The notes under the pieces: model-generated
Databases searched by the model: none
The model's input: the letters and a program-made list of their open reading frames with translations, nothing else
Told to the model about the DNA's origin: nothing
Made by a program: the position numbers and the translations under genes
In this document: piece after piece, positions 1 to 8,931 of the stretch
Numbering within the stretch: the stretch's first letter is position 1
Layout: each line of letters starts with the position of its first letter
NCBI GenBank assembly: GCA_049446715.1
Contig: JBMTQX010000006.1
Location: 1-64,000 of the forward strand
Source: Eutrophocola sp049446715
GTDB taxonomy: Bacteria; Pseudomonadota; Gammaproteobacteria; Pseudomonadales; Pseudohongiellaceae
Direction: 5' to 3'
Length of the DNA: 64,000 bases

Positions 1-33
1 GAAGAAGCCTCAGAAGAAAAGAAAGAAGATTGA
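1..33 (+). CDS. C-terminal end of an unidentified protein (partial)
   Basis: Frame 1 is open from the window edge to a TGA at 31-33 and encodes a short tail rich in Glu and Lys (EEASEEKKED). A rho-independent terminator follows about 34 bases later, which supports a genuine gene end. Only ten residues are visible, so the product cannot be named. In related bacteria rplS or xerD often precede dsbC, but nothing here decides between them or excludes another gene. Confidence 0.5.
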   Translation, partial: EEASEEKKED

Positions 34-66
34 TCCGGCGTCCTTTGGGACGTTTCAATCATCAGG

Positions 67-124
67 GACCCGGCCTGCTTGAACTTCATCCCGAAATGAA
101 GTTTCATGGAGCCGGGTCTTTTAT
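67..124 (+). terminator. Rho-independent terminator after the upstream gene
   Basis: The arms GACCCGGC (67-74) and GCCGGGTC (111-118) pair. A second stem, AACTTCAT/ATGAAGTT, lies inside them, and the structure is followed by TTTTA. It separates the upstream gene from dsbC. Confidence 0.85.
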
Positions 125-223
125 TAGGACTGATTTAAAATCTCGCGCGGCCGCATTAGCCACGCCGCACCACAGCAATTGATGCCCGTATCAACAGAAG
201 TAAACGAGAGCCGAGGAGCACCG

Positions 224-985
224 ATGAAATCCGCCTTTAAATCCTTTTCCGTCCTGTGCCCGCTGGTGATTTCCCTGCTCTCTGTTCACACGTCGGTCAT
301 GGCCCAGACTGAGGATGAGGTCATTGCCGGTATTCGCAACGTCATTGTCAGCACACAGCCAAGCATGGTGATCGATTCCATCGCGGCGAGCCCGGTCGAC
401 GGCCTGTACGAAATTGTGCTCATCAATGGCCAGGTCATTTACGCCTCAGCCGATGCCCGTTTTTTCATTCCGGGCGATCTTTACGAAGCTACTCCGCAGG
501 GACTGGTCAACCTGGGTGAATCCCAGCGCAATATGGCGCGTGCTGAACGTATCGCCAATATTCCGGAAAGCGAGATGATTATTTTCGAACCGGAAGGCGA
601 GCGCCTGGCAACCATCACCGTGTTCACCGATGTCGATTGTCCCTACTGCCGCCAGCTGCATGGGGAAATCGAACGCCTGAACGTACTGGGTATCGCCGTG
701 CGCTACCTCGGCTTTCCGCGTACTGGTCTGAATACCGAGACCCATCTCAAGATGGTCTCGACCTGGTGCGCCGATGACCCCAACGTGATGTTCACCAGCG
801 CAACCCGCGGTGCCGCAGTACCGGAAGCGCAGTGTGACAACCCCATTGCCAGTCATTACCAGCTTGGTCGCGAGGTAGGTGTCACCGGTACCCCTGCACT
901 GGTGCTGGAAGACGGCACCATTCTGCCGGGCTATGTGCCTGCCGATACGCTGGCCGGGTATCTGCTCGACTCAACCCCGCAATAA
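224..985 (+). CDS. dsbC: Thiol:disulfide interchange protein DsbC
   Basis: Periplasmic disulfide isomerase of 253 residues. A signal peptide (MKSAF..., cleavage likely after SVMA near residue 27) is followed by an N-terminal dimerisation region and a thioredoxin-fold domain with the catalytic CPYC motif at about residues 139-142. A cis-Pro loop (TGTPAL) lies near the C-terminus. The ATG at 224 is preferred over the ATG at 179 because GAGGAG sits five bases upstream and because it places the signal peptide at the N-terminus. DsbC corrects wrong disulfides in exported proteins and would be kept reduced by DsbD, which is not in this window. It lies just upstream of hom, as in Pseudomonas. Confidence 0.95.
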   Translation: MKSAFKSFSVLCPLVISLLSVHTSVMAQTEDEVIAGIRNVIVSTQPSMVIDSIAASPVDGLYEIVLINGQVIYASADARFFIPGDLYEATPQGLVNLGESQRNMARAERIANIPESEMIIFEPEGERLATITVFTDVDCPYCRQLHGEIERLNVLGIAVRYLGFPRTGLNTETHLKMVSTWCADDPNVMFTSATRGAAVPEAQCDNPIASHYQLGREVGVTGTPALVLEDGTILPGYVPADTLAGYLLDSTPQ

Positions 986-1020
986 ATCCTGAACAAGCGC
1001 TGGTCTGACGCGCAATCCGG

Positions 1021-1050
1021 TTGGATTGCGTTCTCGCAGGCCCCTATAAT
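1021..1050 (+). promoter_or_regulatory. Candidate sigma-70 promoter for hom-thrC
   Basis: TTGGAT (1021-1026) and a perfect TATAAT (1045-1050) are separated by 18 bases, 46 bases before the hom start codon. The position between the dsbC stop and hom implies that hom-thrC has its own promoter. Seen by eye only. Confidence 0.6.
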
Positions 1051-1095
1051 GTGCCCTTTTTTTACGCGCGGACAATCCGTGCTGAGTGATTAAAC

Positions 1096-2403
1096 GTGGA
1101 TCCCATCAAGATCGGAATATGCGGCCTGGGTACTGTCGGTTATGGCAGTTATACCGTCCTTAGCAACAACAAAGATGAAATTGCCCGTCGCGTCGGCAGG
1201 GAACTGGTGGTGTCCCACATCGGGTCCCGCAAGCTCAAGCTGCACCAGGATGTGGGTGACACCAAGATCAGCAACGATGTGTTTGCGGTCGCGGACGACC
1301 CGGAAGTCGACATTGTGCTGGAACTCATCGGCGGTTATGACGTTGCCCGGGAACTGGTGCTCAGGGCCATTGCCAACGGCAAGCATGTGGTCACGGCCAA
1401 CAAGGCGCTTATTGCCGTCCACGGCAACGAGATTTTTGCCGCTGCTCGCGAAAAGAATGTGCTGGTGGATTATGAAGCGGCCGTGGCTGGTGGCATTCCG
1501 ATCATCAAGGCTATCCGTGAAGGCCTGGCGGCCAACCAGATTGAATGGCTCGCCGGCATCATCAATGGCACCGGCAACTTCATTCTGACCGAGATGCGGG
1601 AAAAAGGCCGGGAATTTGCCGATGTCCTGAAGCAGGCCCAGGAACTGGGCTACGCCGAGGCGGATCCGACCTTTGACGTGGAAGGCATCGATGCCGCCCA
1701 CAAGCTGACCATCCTGGCGGCCATCGCTTTCGGTATTCCGCTCCAGTTCGACAAGGCCTACACCGAGGGCATCAGTGGCATCACCATCGAGGATATCCGT
1801 TATGCGGATGAACTCGGCTACCGCATCAAGCACCTGGGCATTGCGCGCAAGACACCGGACGGGATCGAACTGCGTGTGCATCCGACCCTGATTGCCGATG
1901 ACAAGCTGATTGCCAACGTCAATGGCGTCATGAACGCCGTGATGGTGCAGAGTGATGCCGTTGGTCCAACCATGTATTACGGCGCCGGCGCCGGCGCCTT
2001 GCCAACAGCCTCTGCTGTCGTGGCAGATGTGATCGATGTCGCCCGCGGCATCAACAGCCCGGAAAACTCCGTGCCCGCCCTGGCTTTCCAGCAGGACAGC
2101 CTGTCCGATCTGCCAGTGTTGCCGATCGAGGCGGTGGAAAGTGCCTATTACCTGCGCGTGATGGCGCACGACAAGGCCGGGGTCCTTTCCGATATCACGG
2201 AAATTCTGGGCGACTGTGAGATCAATATAGAAGCCGTGATCCAGAAAGAACCCCGCGTGCACGACTCGGAGCAGGTGTTGTCCGTGATTATCCTGACGGA
2301 TGAAATCCGCGAAGGCATCATGAATGACGCCATCGCCAAGATCGAAGCCCTGGAAGCTGTATCTGGGCCGGTCACCCGCATTCGCATGGACCGCCTGGAA
2401 TAA
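1096..2403 (+). CDS. hom: Homoserine dehydrogenase
   Basis: Reduces aspartate semialdehyde to homoserine, the branch point to threonine and methionine. The 435-residue protein starts at GTG 1096 with the NAD(P)-binding loop GLGTVGYG (about residues 10-17). The catalytic domain follows, with the family segments ANKALIA and GIINGTGNF, and a C-terminal ACT domain begins around residue 350 (YYLRVMAHDKAGVL). The ACT domain indicates allosteric control, usually by threonine in this monofunctional family; it is not fused to aspartokinase. thrC follows after 16 bases, so the two form a threonine operon. A consensus-like promoter lies just upstream. Confidence 0.96.
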   Translation: MDPIKIGICGLGTVGYGSYTVLSNNKDEIARRVGRELVVSHIGSRKLKLHQDVGDTKISNDVFAVADDPEVDIVLELIGGYDVARELVLRAIANGKHVVTANKALIAVHGNEIFAAAREKNVLVDYEAAVAGGIPIIKAIREGLAANQIEWLAGIINGTGNFILTEMREKGREFADVLKQAQELGYAEADPTFDVEGIDAAHKLTILAAIAFGIPLQFDKAYTEGISGITIEDIRYADELGYRIKHLGIARKTPDGIELRVHPTLIADDKLIANVNGVMNAVMVQSDAVGPTMYYGAGAGALPTASAVVADVIDVARGINSPENSVPALAFQQDSLSDLPVLPIEAVESAYYLRVMAHDKAGVLSDITEILGDCEINIEAVIQKEPRVHDSEQVLSVIILTDEIREGIMNDAIAKIEALEAVSGPVTRIRMDRLE

Positions 2404-2419
2404 CCGGAGCAAGCAAACA

Positions 2420-3808
2420 GTGAAATACATCAGTACCCGCGGCAAGAGCCCGGCGCGCAATTTCGAGGAAGTCCTGCTGACGGGTCTGGCACCCGACGGT
2501 GGTCTCTACATTCCTGAAGCGGTACCGCAGGTTTCGCCTGCCCAACTGGCCGGCTGGAAAGACCTGGGCTATGCCGAGCTGGCCTTTGAAATCATTCGTC
2601 TGTATGTCGATGACTGCATGCCGGCAGAGGATCTGCGTGAAATCGTCAATGAGACCTATGCCGTATTCTCGCATCCGGATGTGGCGCCACTGACACCAAT
2701 GGCTGACAACGAGTACGTGCTGGAACTGTTTCACGGCCCGACCCTGGCCTTCAAGGACTTTGCCCTGCAACTGCTGGGGCGACTGCTCGATTATTTTCTT
2801 GCCCGCCGCAGGAAGCATGTTGCCATCCTCGGGGCCACTTCCGGGGATACCGGCTCAGCCGCCCTGGAAGGTTGCCGGCATTGCGAATGGGTCGACATGT
2901 ATATTCTGTATCCGCATAACCGTGTGTCGGAAGTGCAACGCCGCCAGATGACCACCGTACCGGGTGACAACGTCAACAGCCTGGCTCTCGAAGGCAACTT
3001 TGACGACTGCCAGAACATTGTCAAAAAGGCGTTTGCCGACCAGTCCTTTCTGCCCGAGGGCTATCAGCTGGTGGCAGTCAATTCGATCAACTTTTCGCGC
3101 ATCATGGCGCAGATCGTGTACTACTTTTACGCAGCCCTGAAAATCAACGGGGCGCAGGCACCGGTGTCGTTCTCTGTCCCCACCGGCAATTTCGGTGACA
3201 TCTATGCCGGTTACCTGGCCAAGAAAATGGGTCTGCCGGTGGATCGCCTGGTCATCGCGACCAACAAGAACGACATCCTGCACCGTTTCATGAGCAGCAA
3301 TCAGTACAACCTGGAAGATCTCGAGCCGAGCCTGTCACCGAGCATGGACATCATGGTGTCCAGCAATTTTGAGCGCTTTCTGTTTGACCTTTTCAAGGGC
3401 GATACGGATCGGGTGACTGATTTTGTGACCGGGCTCAGCCGTGACCCGCAAACGGTCAGCAACGAGGAGTGGGCTTTTGCGAAGGCCATTTTTGACAGCT
3501 GTCGTGTCGATGATCTCACCACCTGTGAAACGATCAGTGGCGTGTATGCCGAATACGGCTATCTGCTGGACCCGCATACTGCCACCGGCATCAAGGCCGC
3601 GCGCGTCTGCTGTGCCAACAACCCGGCCCCGGTAGTTTGCCTGGCCACGGCGCATCCGGCCAAGTTTGCCGATGCCATTACCCGCGCGGGCCTTGAAACG
3701 CCGGCATTGCCGCCGCACCTGTCAGACCTGATGAAAAGGGAAGAGCGCACCACGGTGCTGCCGGCAACGCTGGACGCGGTCACCGGATTTATCCAGAAAA
3801 CGCTGTAA
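2420..3808 (+). CDS. thrC: Threonine synthase
   Basis: PLP-dependent conversion of O-phosphohomoserine to threonine, the last step after Hom. The 462-residue protein begins VKYISTRG, the usual N-terminus of the family, at GTG 2420, with GGAG about ten bases upstream. Earlier in-frame codons would only add residues overlapping hom. The PLP lysine lies in LAFKDFALQ near residue 112, followed by GATSGDTGSAALEG and the phosphate-binding VPTGNFGDIYAG. The length matches the long proteobacterial ThrC class. Confidence 0.96.
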   Translation: MKYISTRGKSPARNFEEVLLTGLAPDGGLYIPEAVPQVSPAQLAGWKDLGYAELAFEIIRLYVDDCMPAEDLREIVNETYAVFSHPDVAPLTPMADNEYVLELFHGPTLAFKDFALQLLGRLLDYFLARRRKHVAILGATSGDTGSAALEGCRHCEWVDMYILYPHNRVSEVQRRQMTTVPGDNVNSLALEGNFDDCQNIVKKAFADQSFLPEGYQLVAVNSINFSRIMAQIVYYFYAALKINGAQAPVSFSVPTGNFGDIYAGYLAKKMGLPVDRLVIATNKNDILHRFMSSNQYNLEDLEPSLSPSMDIMVSSNFERFLFDLFKGDTDRVTDFVTGLSRDPQTVSNEEWAFAKAIFDSCRVDDLTTCETISGVYAEYGYLLDPHTATGIKAARVCCANNPAPVVCLATAHPAKFADAITRAGLETPALPPHLSDLMKREERTTVLPATLDAVTGFIQKTL

Positions 3809-3847
3809 GCGATACCTGATTAACTGCCAGATACTGTCTCTGCCGGT

Positions 3848-4921
3848 TTAACCCGGCGGCGCCAGTTCCACATCAAATTCCAGGGTTTGCTGATCCCGCA
3901 GGGTGACCACGCGGACCGTGTCGCCGGGTTGGTGCTGTTCCAGTGCATTGAGCAGGTCGTCCGTGCTGAGAATCTTTTCACCCTCAACCTCCACGATGAT
4001 GTCACCCAGAATAATGTCGCCGCGATTGTTCTGGCGGAAGCCGATCATGCCGGCGCGATGGGCCGGCATGCCGTCACTGACTTGGTAGATGGGCAGGCCG
4101 GCGATGCCGCGCTGGCGCACCCAGCTGTCGGGCATGTTCATGATGCCCATCAGCGGTCTTACTTCCTTACCGTATATTTCCAGCTGCGGCACGATTTTCT
4201 TCACCGTGTTGACGGGAATGGCAAAACCGATACCTGAGCCGTTGTTCGGGTTGATGGTCTGGGAATTGACGCCGATCAGTTGGCCCATGGAGTTCAGCAG
4301 CGGGCCGCCGGAGTTGCCGGGGTTGATGGCGGCGTCCGTCTGGATGACATCGCGGATGGTGCGGTTGGTCATGGAATTGATTTCACGGCCCAGGGCGCTG
4401 ACGACGCCAACGGTGAGCGTGGTGTCGAGGCCAAACGGGTTGCCGATGGCCAGCACCTTGCGGCCCACTTCCAGCTGGCCGGAGTCGCCCACGGGCAGAG
4501 GGTGCAGTAATTCCTTCGGCGCATTGATACGCAGCAGGGCCAGGTCCTTGTCCGGTGCCCGGCCGATGAGTTCAGCATCCCAGGTACTCTGGTCGTGCAG
4601 GGTAATGGTGATATGGTCGGCGCCCTGGATGACGTGATCGTTAGTCACGATCAGCCCTTCGTCATTCCAGACGAAGCCGGTGCCGGTGCCCTGCGGGATT
4701 TCCTGAACGTTCAGGGAGAACATGTTGGTACGCCGGTAGGCGTTGTTGGTGACATAGACCACCGCCGGACTGGCCTGCTTGAAAATGTCGATGGTGTTGG
4801 CTTCATCTTCCGTCTGGAAGGTGAGGTAGTCAGCCGAGGTGGCGCTGGAAAAAGGCAGCAAAAAGCCACATGCACCAGCACCAAGAAAGAGTAAAAAAGC
4901 GATTCCGTTTTTGATTTTCAT
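3848..4921 (-). CDS. degS: DegS/AlgW-like periplasmic serine protease
   Basis: A 357-residue trypsin-like protease with an N-terminal hydrophobic segment (about residues 7-24, signal anchor or signal peptide). The catalytic triad is visible as His96 (TNDHVI), Asp126 (DKDLALL) and Ser204 (GNSGGP). A single PDZ domain follows from about residue 255. One PDZ and about 355 residues fit DegS/AlgW rather than the two-PDZ DegP/DegQ. DegS proteins sense misfolded porins and start cleavage of anti-sigma factor RseA. The gene is monocistronic, converges with thrC and diverges from the ligase at 5368. Whether it acts in a sigma-E pathway is inferred from family. Confidence 0.9.
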   Translation of the reverse strand: MKIKNGIAFLLFLGAGACGFLLPFSSATSADYLTFQTEDEANTIDIFKQASPAVVYVTNNAYRRTNMFSLNVQEIPQGTGTGFVWNDEGLIVTNDHVIQGADHITITLHDQSTWDAELIGRAPDKDLALLRINAPKELLHPLPVGDSGQLEVGRKVLAIGNPFGLDTTLTVGVVSALGREINSMTNRTIRDVIQTDAAINPGNSGGPLLNSMGQLIGVNSQTINPNNGSGIGFAIPVNTVKKIVPQLEIYGKEVRPLMGIMNMPDSWVRQRGIAGLPIYQVSDGMPAHRAGMIGFRQNNRGDIILGDIIVEVEGEKILSTDDLLNALEQHQPGDTVRVVTLRDQQTLEFDVELAPPG

Positions 4922-5100
4922 GGTCTAACCTGTCTTAACGATTGTATGCAGGATTTGTGCTTCAGCACGCCTGATTTTATATCTTCTTTAGGCCTGCCAG
5001 CAGGCAATTAGTTCCGGTGACGTCTGTCTCTCGTGGCGGAATGCGGCGAAAACAGCGGACAGCGCGTTGCCCGAAAGGCGTTTTTGACAGTTAATAATAG

Positions 5101-5177
5101 TGAATGGGTTGTTCATGGTTTGTTCATGGGTTTTTCGTGAATTTTTCATGGCAGGCGCATGGATTTTCCATGATAAG
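5101..5177. repeat. Seven tandem degenerate 11-bp units with a CATGG core
   Basis: The units begin at 5101, 5112, 5123, 5134, 5145, 5156 and 5167 and read TGAATGGGTTG, TTCATGGTTTG, TTCATGGGTTT, TTCGTGAATTT, TTCATGGCAGG, CGCATGGATTT and TCCATGATAAG. The TG at positions 5-6 is kept in every unit and most units have CATGG. The period is not a multiple of three, which argues against coding, and is close to one DNA helical turn. Confidence 0.8.
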
Positions 5178-5215
5178 TTGGTCCAGACAAGCCCACCGAA
5201 GCGATACCCTACTGC

Positions 5216-5386
5216 ATGATTGAAAAGACCCCGTGTAACGTCTCGACTGGCCAGCTTTTTGCCACTGAAAGCGCCATTGATAGGGCCATCGAAAGCGCCA
5301 CTGAAAGCGCCATTGAAAACGCCACTGACAGCGCCCTCAACCACCCACAGCACCCTGATTCAGAGATATGGACGACCAGCCGGTAA
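5216..5386 (+). CDS. Possible 56-residue peptide with tetrapeptide repeats (doubtful)
   Basis: ATG at 5216 opens a 56-codon frame ending at TAA 5384-5386. It overlaps the ligase start by 19 bases in another frame. Its middle consists of four-residue units of the type A-(T/I)-(E/D)-(S/R/N), encoded by the 12-bp tandem repeat. There is no clear ribosome binding site and no known family. It may be a leader peptide or simply an open frame created by the repeat. Confidence 0.25.
   Translation: MIEKTPCNVSTGQLFATESAIDRAIESATESAIENATDSALNHPQHPDSEIWTTSR
5261..5332 (+). repeat. Six tandem 12-bp units (GCCACTGAAAGC type)
   Basis: Units starting at 5261, 5273, 5285, 5297, 5309 and 5321 read GCCACTGAAAGC, GCCATTGATAGG, GCCATCGAAAGC, GCCACTGAAAGC, GCCATTGAAAAC and GCCACTGACAGC. 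The period is a multiple of three, so several frames stay open across it and yield artificial repeat peptides on both strands. Confidence 0.85.
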
Positions 5387-7059
5387 ATCAAGGCGGCCCT
5401 GAACTGCCATCTTGCGCGTCTCTGCGGGAGCTGCTCGGCCGCTCGCTGACGCAGCATGCCAATCTGGTTGCTTTCAGCTGTGAAGGCGCCAGCCTGACCT
5501 ATCGCCAGCTTGACCGTCTCAGCAACCAGCTGGCGGCATGGCTGCTGCGTGAATCCACGCTGGTACCGGGAGACCGGGTGGCGATCCAGTTACCCAATCT
5601 GCTTCAGTACCCGGTGGCGGCACTGGCTGTGATCAAGGCCGGCATGGTGATCGTCAATATCAATCCGCTGTATACCGCCGGTGAAACCGAGCACCAGTTG
5701 CGAGATTCCGGTGCGCGGGCACTGTTTACGCTGGAAGAGGTGCTGTCTGTCACAAGCAAGATTCTGCCGGGTACAGCCATTGAAAAAGTCGTGGTTTCAC
5801 GCATCACGGATTTTCATCCCTGGCATATCAGGCAGGCATTCCGACTGAAACGTCTGTTGCAGGGCAAGCGTGTACCCATGATCCGTTTTGCGGCGCGTAC
5901 CGAATTCCACAAAGTCCTGGCGCGCGGAAAAAAATACCTGCGCTCCATGAGCATGCAATCCCTAGTCGATCTGAGCCCGGATTTGCCGCGGCACCAGGAA
6001 ACGCCCCGTCTCGGGCTGATCCAGTACACCGGGGGCACGACCGGCATTGCCAAGGGCGCCATGCTGTCTGACGACAACATCATGGCCAATATGCTGCAGA
6101 TCGATTCCGTGATCAGGAACCACTGCCCGCCACCAGGCAGTGTGATGGTGGCGCCTTTGCCGTTCTACCATATCTATGCCTTCACGCTGAATTTTGCCTA
6201 TTCCCTGTACAAGGGCTATCACGGCGTGCTGATACCGGATCCGCGCAACACGGGTCGCATGATCAGGACTCTCAAGCGTTTCCGAATTAATGGCCTGGTG
6301 GGGATATCAACCCTGTACCAGCTGCTGTGCAAGCATCCCGACTTCCGCAAACTGGATTTTTCCGCCTTGTCGATATGCACTTCCGGCGGCATGGCGTTGT
6401 CGGTTGCCACATCCCGGCGCTGGGAAGTGCTCACGGGTTGCCGCATCCTGGAAGGCTATGGTCTGACAGAAACATCACCGCTCGTGGCCAGCGGCAGTTA
6501 CGAGGATTATCAGGAAGGCAAGATCGGCAAACCCACTCTGTGGACAGATATCCGCATCGTCGCCGAGGACGGCACTGTACTGCCTGCCGAAGAAGCCGGG
6601 GAGATCCAGGTGCGCGGCCCCCAGGTGATGATGGGCTACTGGAACTGTCCGGAAGAGACGGCAGCGACCCTGACCGCCGATGGCTGGTTCAAGACCGGCG
6701 ATATGGGCATCCTCGATGAGGGTGGTTATCTCACGGTCGTGGACCGCATAAAAGACATGATTATCGTGTCCGGTTTCAATGTCTATCCAGCCGAAATCGA
6801 GGATCATGTGATCAAGCATCCGGACATTCGTGAAGCGGCCGTGATCGGCATGCCGAAAAAAGAGGAGGAGGGTGAACAGGTGAAACTGTTTGTCATTTCC
6901 GACAACCCCGATCTCAGCGAAGAAGAGGTTATCCGCTTTTGCCGACTGGGTCTGACACCCTACAAGGTGCCCAGTAAAGTCGAGTTCCGGGCCACCTTGC
7001 CACGCACCAGTGTGGGTAAGGTGCTGCGGCGCCAGCTGCGTGATGACCAGGTGGCCTGA
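5368..7059 (+). CDS. AMP-forming acyl-CoA synthetase, FadD-like
   Basis: Activates a carboxylic acid, probably a medium or long-chain fatty acid, to acyl-CoA through an acyl-adenylate. The 563-residue protein carries the ATP/AMP-binding motif YTGGTTGIAKGA near residue 220, the adenine motif GYGLTETSP, the hinge segment GWFKTGDMG and VDRIKDMIIVSGFNVYP. The C-terminal lysine motif TSVGKVLRRQLRD is also present. These features and the length fit the FadD/long-chain acyl-CoA ligase group; substrate chain length cannot be read from sequence. The start at ATG 5368 has only a weak upstream AGAG. recJ begins one base into the stop codon, so the two are cotranscribed. Confidence 0.88.
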   Translation: MDDQPVNQGGPELPSCASLRELLGRSLTQHANLVAFSCEGASLTYRQLDRLSNQLAAWLLRESTLVPGDRVAIQLPNLLQYPVAALAVIKAGMVIVNINPLYTAGETEHQLRDSGARALFTLEEVLSVTSKILPGTAIEKVVVSRITDFHPWHIRQAFRLKRLLQGKRVPMIRFAARTEFHKVLARGKKYLRSMSMQSLVDLSPDLPRHQETPRLGLIQYTGGTTGIAKGAMLSDDNIMANMLQIDSVIRNHCPPPGSVMVAPLPFYHIYAFTLNFAYSLYKGYHGVLIPDPRNTGRMIRTLKRFRINGLVGISTLYQLLCKHPDFRKLDFSALSICTSGGMALSVATSRRWEVLTGCRILEGYGLTETSPLVASGSYEDYQEGKIGKPTLWTDIRIVAEDGTVLPAEEAGEIQVRGPQVMMGYWNCPEETAATLTADGWFKTGDMGILDEGGYLTVVDRIKDMIIVSGFNVYPAEIEDHVIKHPDIREAAVIGMPKKEEEGEQVKLFVISDNPDLSEEEVIRFCRLGLTPYKVPSKVEFRATLPRTSVGKVLRRQLRDDQVA

Positions 7060-8822
7060 TGCCCATGGCAGTCGTGCTGGAACGTGTCGCGGAAGCAGCC
7101 TCGCAGCTGGATGACGCCATCCACCCGGTGCTGCGGCGGGTGTATGCCGCCCGTGGCGTGATCGACGAACGTGATCGTCGCCTCGAGCTTTCCGAGCTGC
7201 ACCCGCCAGCCTTGCTGAAAAATACCGATGTTGGTGCCGGTTTGCTGGCCGATGCCATGGCCGAAGGACAACGCATCCTGGTGGTGGGGGATTTCGATGC
7301 CGACGGCGCCACCAGTTGTGCCCTGTTCATGCTTGCCATGCAGGCTTTCGGGTATGGTGATGTCGGCTTTCTGGTCCCCAACCGTTTTGAGTACGGGTAT
7401 GGCCTGACGCCGGAAATCGTGGCGGTCGCACAACAGCAGGCCCCGGACCTGATTGTCACGGTCGACAACGGCATCGCCAGTCATGAGGGCGTCAACGCGG
7501 CAGTTGCAGTCGGTATAGACGTGCTGGTGACAGATCACCACTTACCCGGCAATACGCTTCCCGATGCGCGCTGCATCATCAACCCCAACCTGGCGGAGTG
7601 TGAATTTCCCAGCAAGGCACTGGCAGGCGTTGGTGTGGTGTTTTACCTCATGTCTGCGTTGCGGGCGACCCTGCGTGAGCGCGGCTGGTTTGCCCGGCTT
7701 CAGCTCACTGAACCCAATATGGCCCGTTTCCTGGACCTGGTTGCCCTGGGCACCGTGGCTGATGTGGTGCCGCTGGACCAGAACAACCGGCGTCTGGTGC
7801 GCCATGGCCTGGGCATTATCCGCAGCGGTCATGGCCGGCCGGGTATCCAGGCGCTGCTTGATGTTGCAGGCCGCAACTACCGGACCGTGGTTGCCAGTGA
7901 CCTGGGCTATGCCGCCGGTCCGCGCCTGAATGCGGCCGGGCGCCTGGATGACATGACGCTTGGCATCGACTGCCTGCTGGAAGAAAGCCCGGCACGCGCC
8001 CGGGACATGGCCATGCAACTGGATGCCCTGAACCGGGACCGGCGCCAGATCGAACAGACCATGCAGGACCAGGCGCTGGCCGCCCTGGATGAACTGGACA
8101 TCGACTATGAAACCCGATTCGGTTTGTGCCTGTATGACCCCGACTGGCACCAGGGGGTGATCGGCATCCTGGCGTCGCGCATCAAGGAACGTTTTCATCG
8201 CCCCTGCATAGTCTTTGCCGATACCGGAGAGGAGAGTGGCGAGAATCGCATGATCAAGGGCTCCGCCCGCTCCATCGAGGGTGTTCACATTCGCGATGTC
8301 CTGGATGCCGTGGCCACGCGCCATCCTGAGTTGCTGCAGAAATTCGGCGGTCATGCCATGGCGGCTGGTCTGGCGATTCGACATGCCGACCTGCCGGCCT
8401 TTACCGCAGCCTTCGAAAAGGTGTTACAGGGTGAAATCGAACCTGAGATGCTCGAACAGGCCACCTGGGTGGATGGCGAACTGGCGCCCGATTGTTTTTC
8501 CCTGGGATTTGCCAGTGAGGTCCGCGAAGCAGGGCCGTGGGGACAGCATTTTCCGGAACCGGTTTTCCAGGGGGAGTTTGTCGTGGTCAGTCAACGCACC
8601 GTCGGGGAAAAACACCTCAAACTGACACTGCAGGTTCCCGTGGCGGGGCAGGCCGGTACGGCAGGACCGTTGGTCGATGCCATCGCCTTCAATGTCGAGC
8701 CGACGTTGCTGACCACTGCCCTGACGCGCATCAGCCTGGCTTATCGCATCGACGTCAACGAGTTTCGCGGGGCGCGCAATGTGCAACTGGTGGTGGCAAC
8801 GGTGCTGGACTACTCGTCCTGA
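7059..8822 (+). CDS. recJ: Single-stranded-DNA-specific exonuclease RecJ
   Basis: 5'-3' single-strand exonuclease of recombination and mismatch repair. The 587-residue protein shows the DHH-superfamily metal motifs: DFDADG at about residues 78-83, VTVDNGIAS, and DHH at about 158-160. A DHHA1 domain with GGHAMAAGL near residue 430 and a C-terminal OB-like part follow. The length is typical. Its ATG overlaps the stop codon of the preceding ligase by one base, which suggests translational coupling. A bidirectional terminator follows at about 8885. Confidence 0.96.
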   Translation: MPMAVVLERVAEAASQLDDAIHPVLRRVYAARGVIDERDRRLELSELHPPALLKNTDVGAGLLADAMAEGQRILVVGDFDADGATSCALFMLAMQAFGYGDVGFLVPNRFEYGYGLTPEIVAVAQQQAPDLIVTVDNGIASHEGVNAAVAVGIDVLVTDHHLPGNTLPDARCIINPNLAECEFPSKALAGVGVVFYLMSALRATLRERGWFARLQLTEPNMARFLDLVALGTVADVVPLDQNNRRLVRHGLGIIRSGHGRPGIQALLDVAGRNYRTVVASDLGYAAGPRLNAAGRLDDMTLGIDCLLEESPARARDMAMQLDALNRDRRQIEQTMQDQALAALDELDIDYETRFGLCLYDPDWHQGVIGILASRIKERFHRPCIVFADTGEESGENRMIKGSARSIEGVHIRDVLDAVATRHPELLQKFGGHAMAAGLAIRHADLPAFTAAFEKVLQGEIEPEMLEQATWVDGELAPDCFSLGFASEVREAGPWGQHFPEPVFQGEFVVVSQRTVGEKHLKLTLQVPVAGQAGTAGPLVDAIAFNVEPTLLTTALTRISLAYRIDVNEFRGARNVQLVVATVLDYSS

Positions 8823-8882
8823 AGACAAGGTACGCTGCTGCAGCTATCTGTACATACCGGTAAGGGAATTTGCCGGCATAAA

Positions 8883-8910
8883 AAAACCCGGCCAAGGCCG
8901 GGTTTTTTGA
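8883..8910. terminator. Bidirectional terminator between recJ and cytochrome c
   Basis: The stem AACCCGGCC/GGCCGGGTT is flanked by an A-run on the left and a T-run on the right, so it can stop transcription from recJ (+) and from the convergent cytochrome gene (-). Confidence 0.85.
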
Positions 8911-8931
8911 CAACTGCCTGGACTGCAGTGA

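Larger units (their letters stand above)
4922..5367. other. Repeat-rich 446-bp intergenic region
   Basis: Lies between the divergently transcribed degS-like gene and the acyl-CoA ligase. It holds a seven-unit 11-bp repeat (5101-5177) and a six-unit 12-bp repeat (5261-5332), listed separately. It must contain promoters for both flanking genes, but no convincing -35/-10 pair was identified. Opposite-strand ORFs here mirror the 12-bp repeat and are not supported. Confidence 0.6.

Noticed and set aside
1090..2460. 456-codon open frame on the minus strand
   Set aside because: It is the antisense shadow of hom, which has clear family motifs; the minus frame has no recognisable domain.
5101..5332. 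Tandem repeats considered as a CRISPR array
   Set aside because: Units are 11 or 12 bases with no unique spacers and no cas genes nearby.
4988..5353. 121-codon minus-strand ORF with GAFSGAF repeats
   Set aside because: Its repeats are the reverse reading of the 12-bp tandem repeat, it has no ribosome binding site, and the rest looks random.
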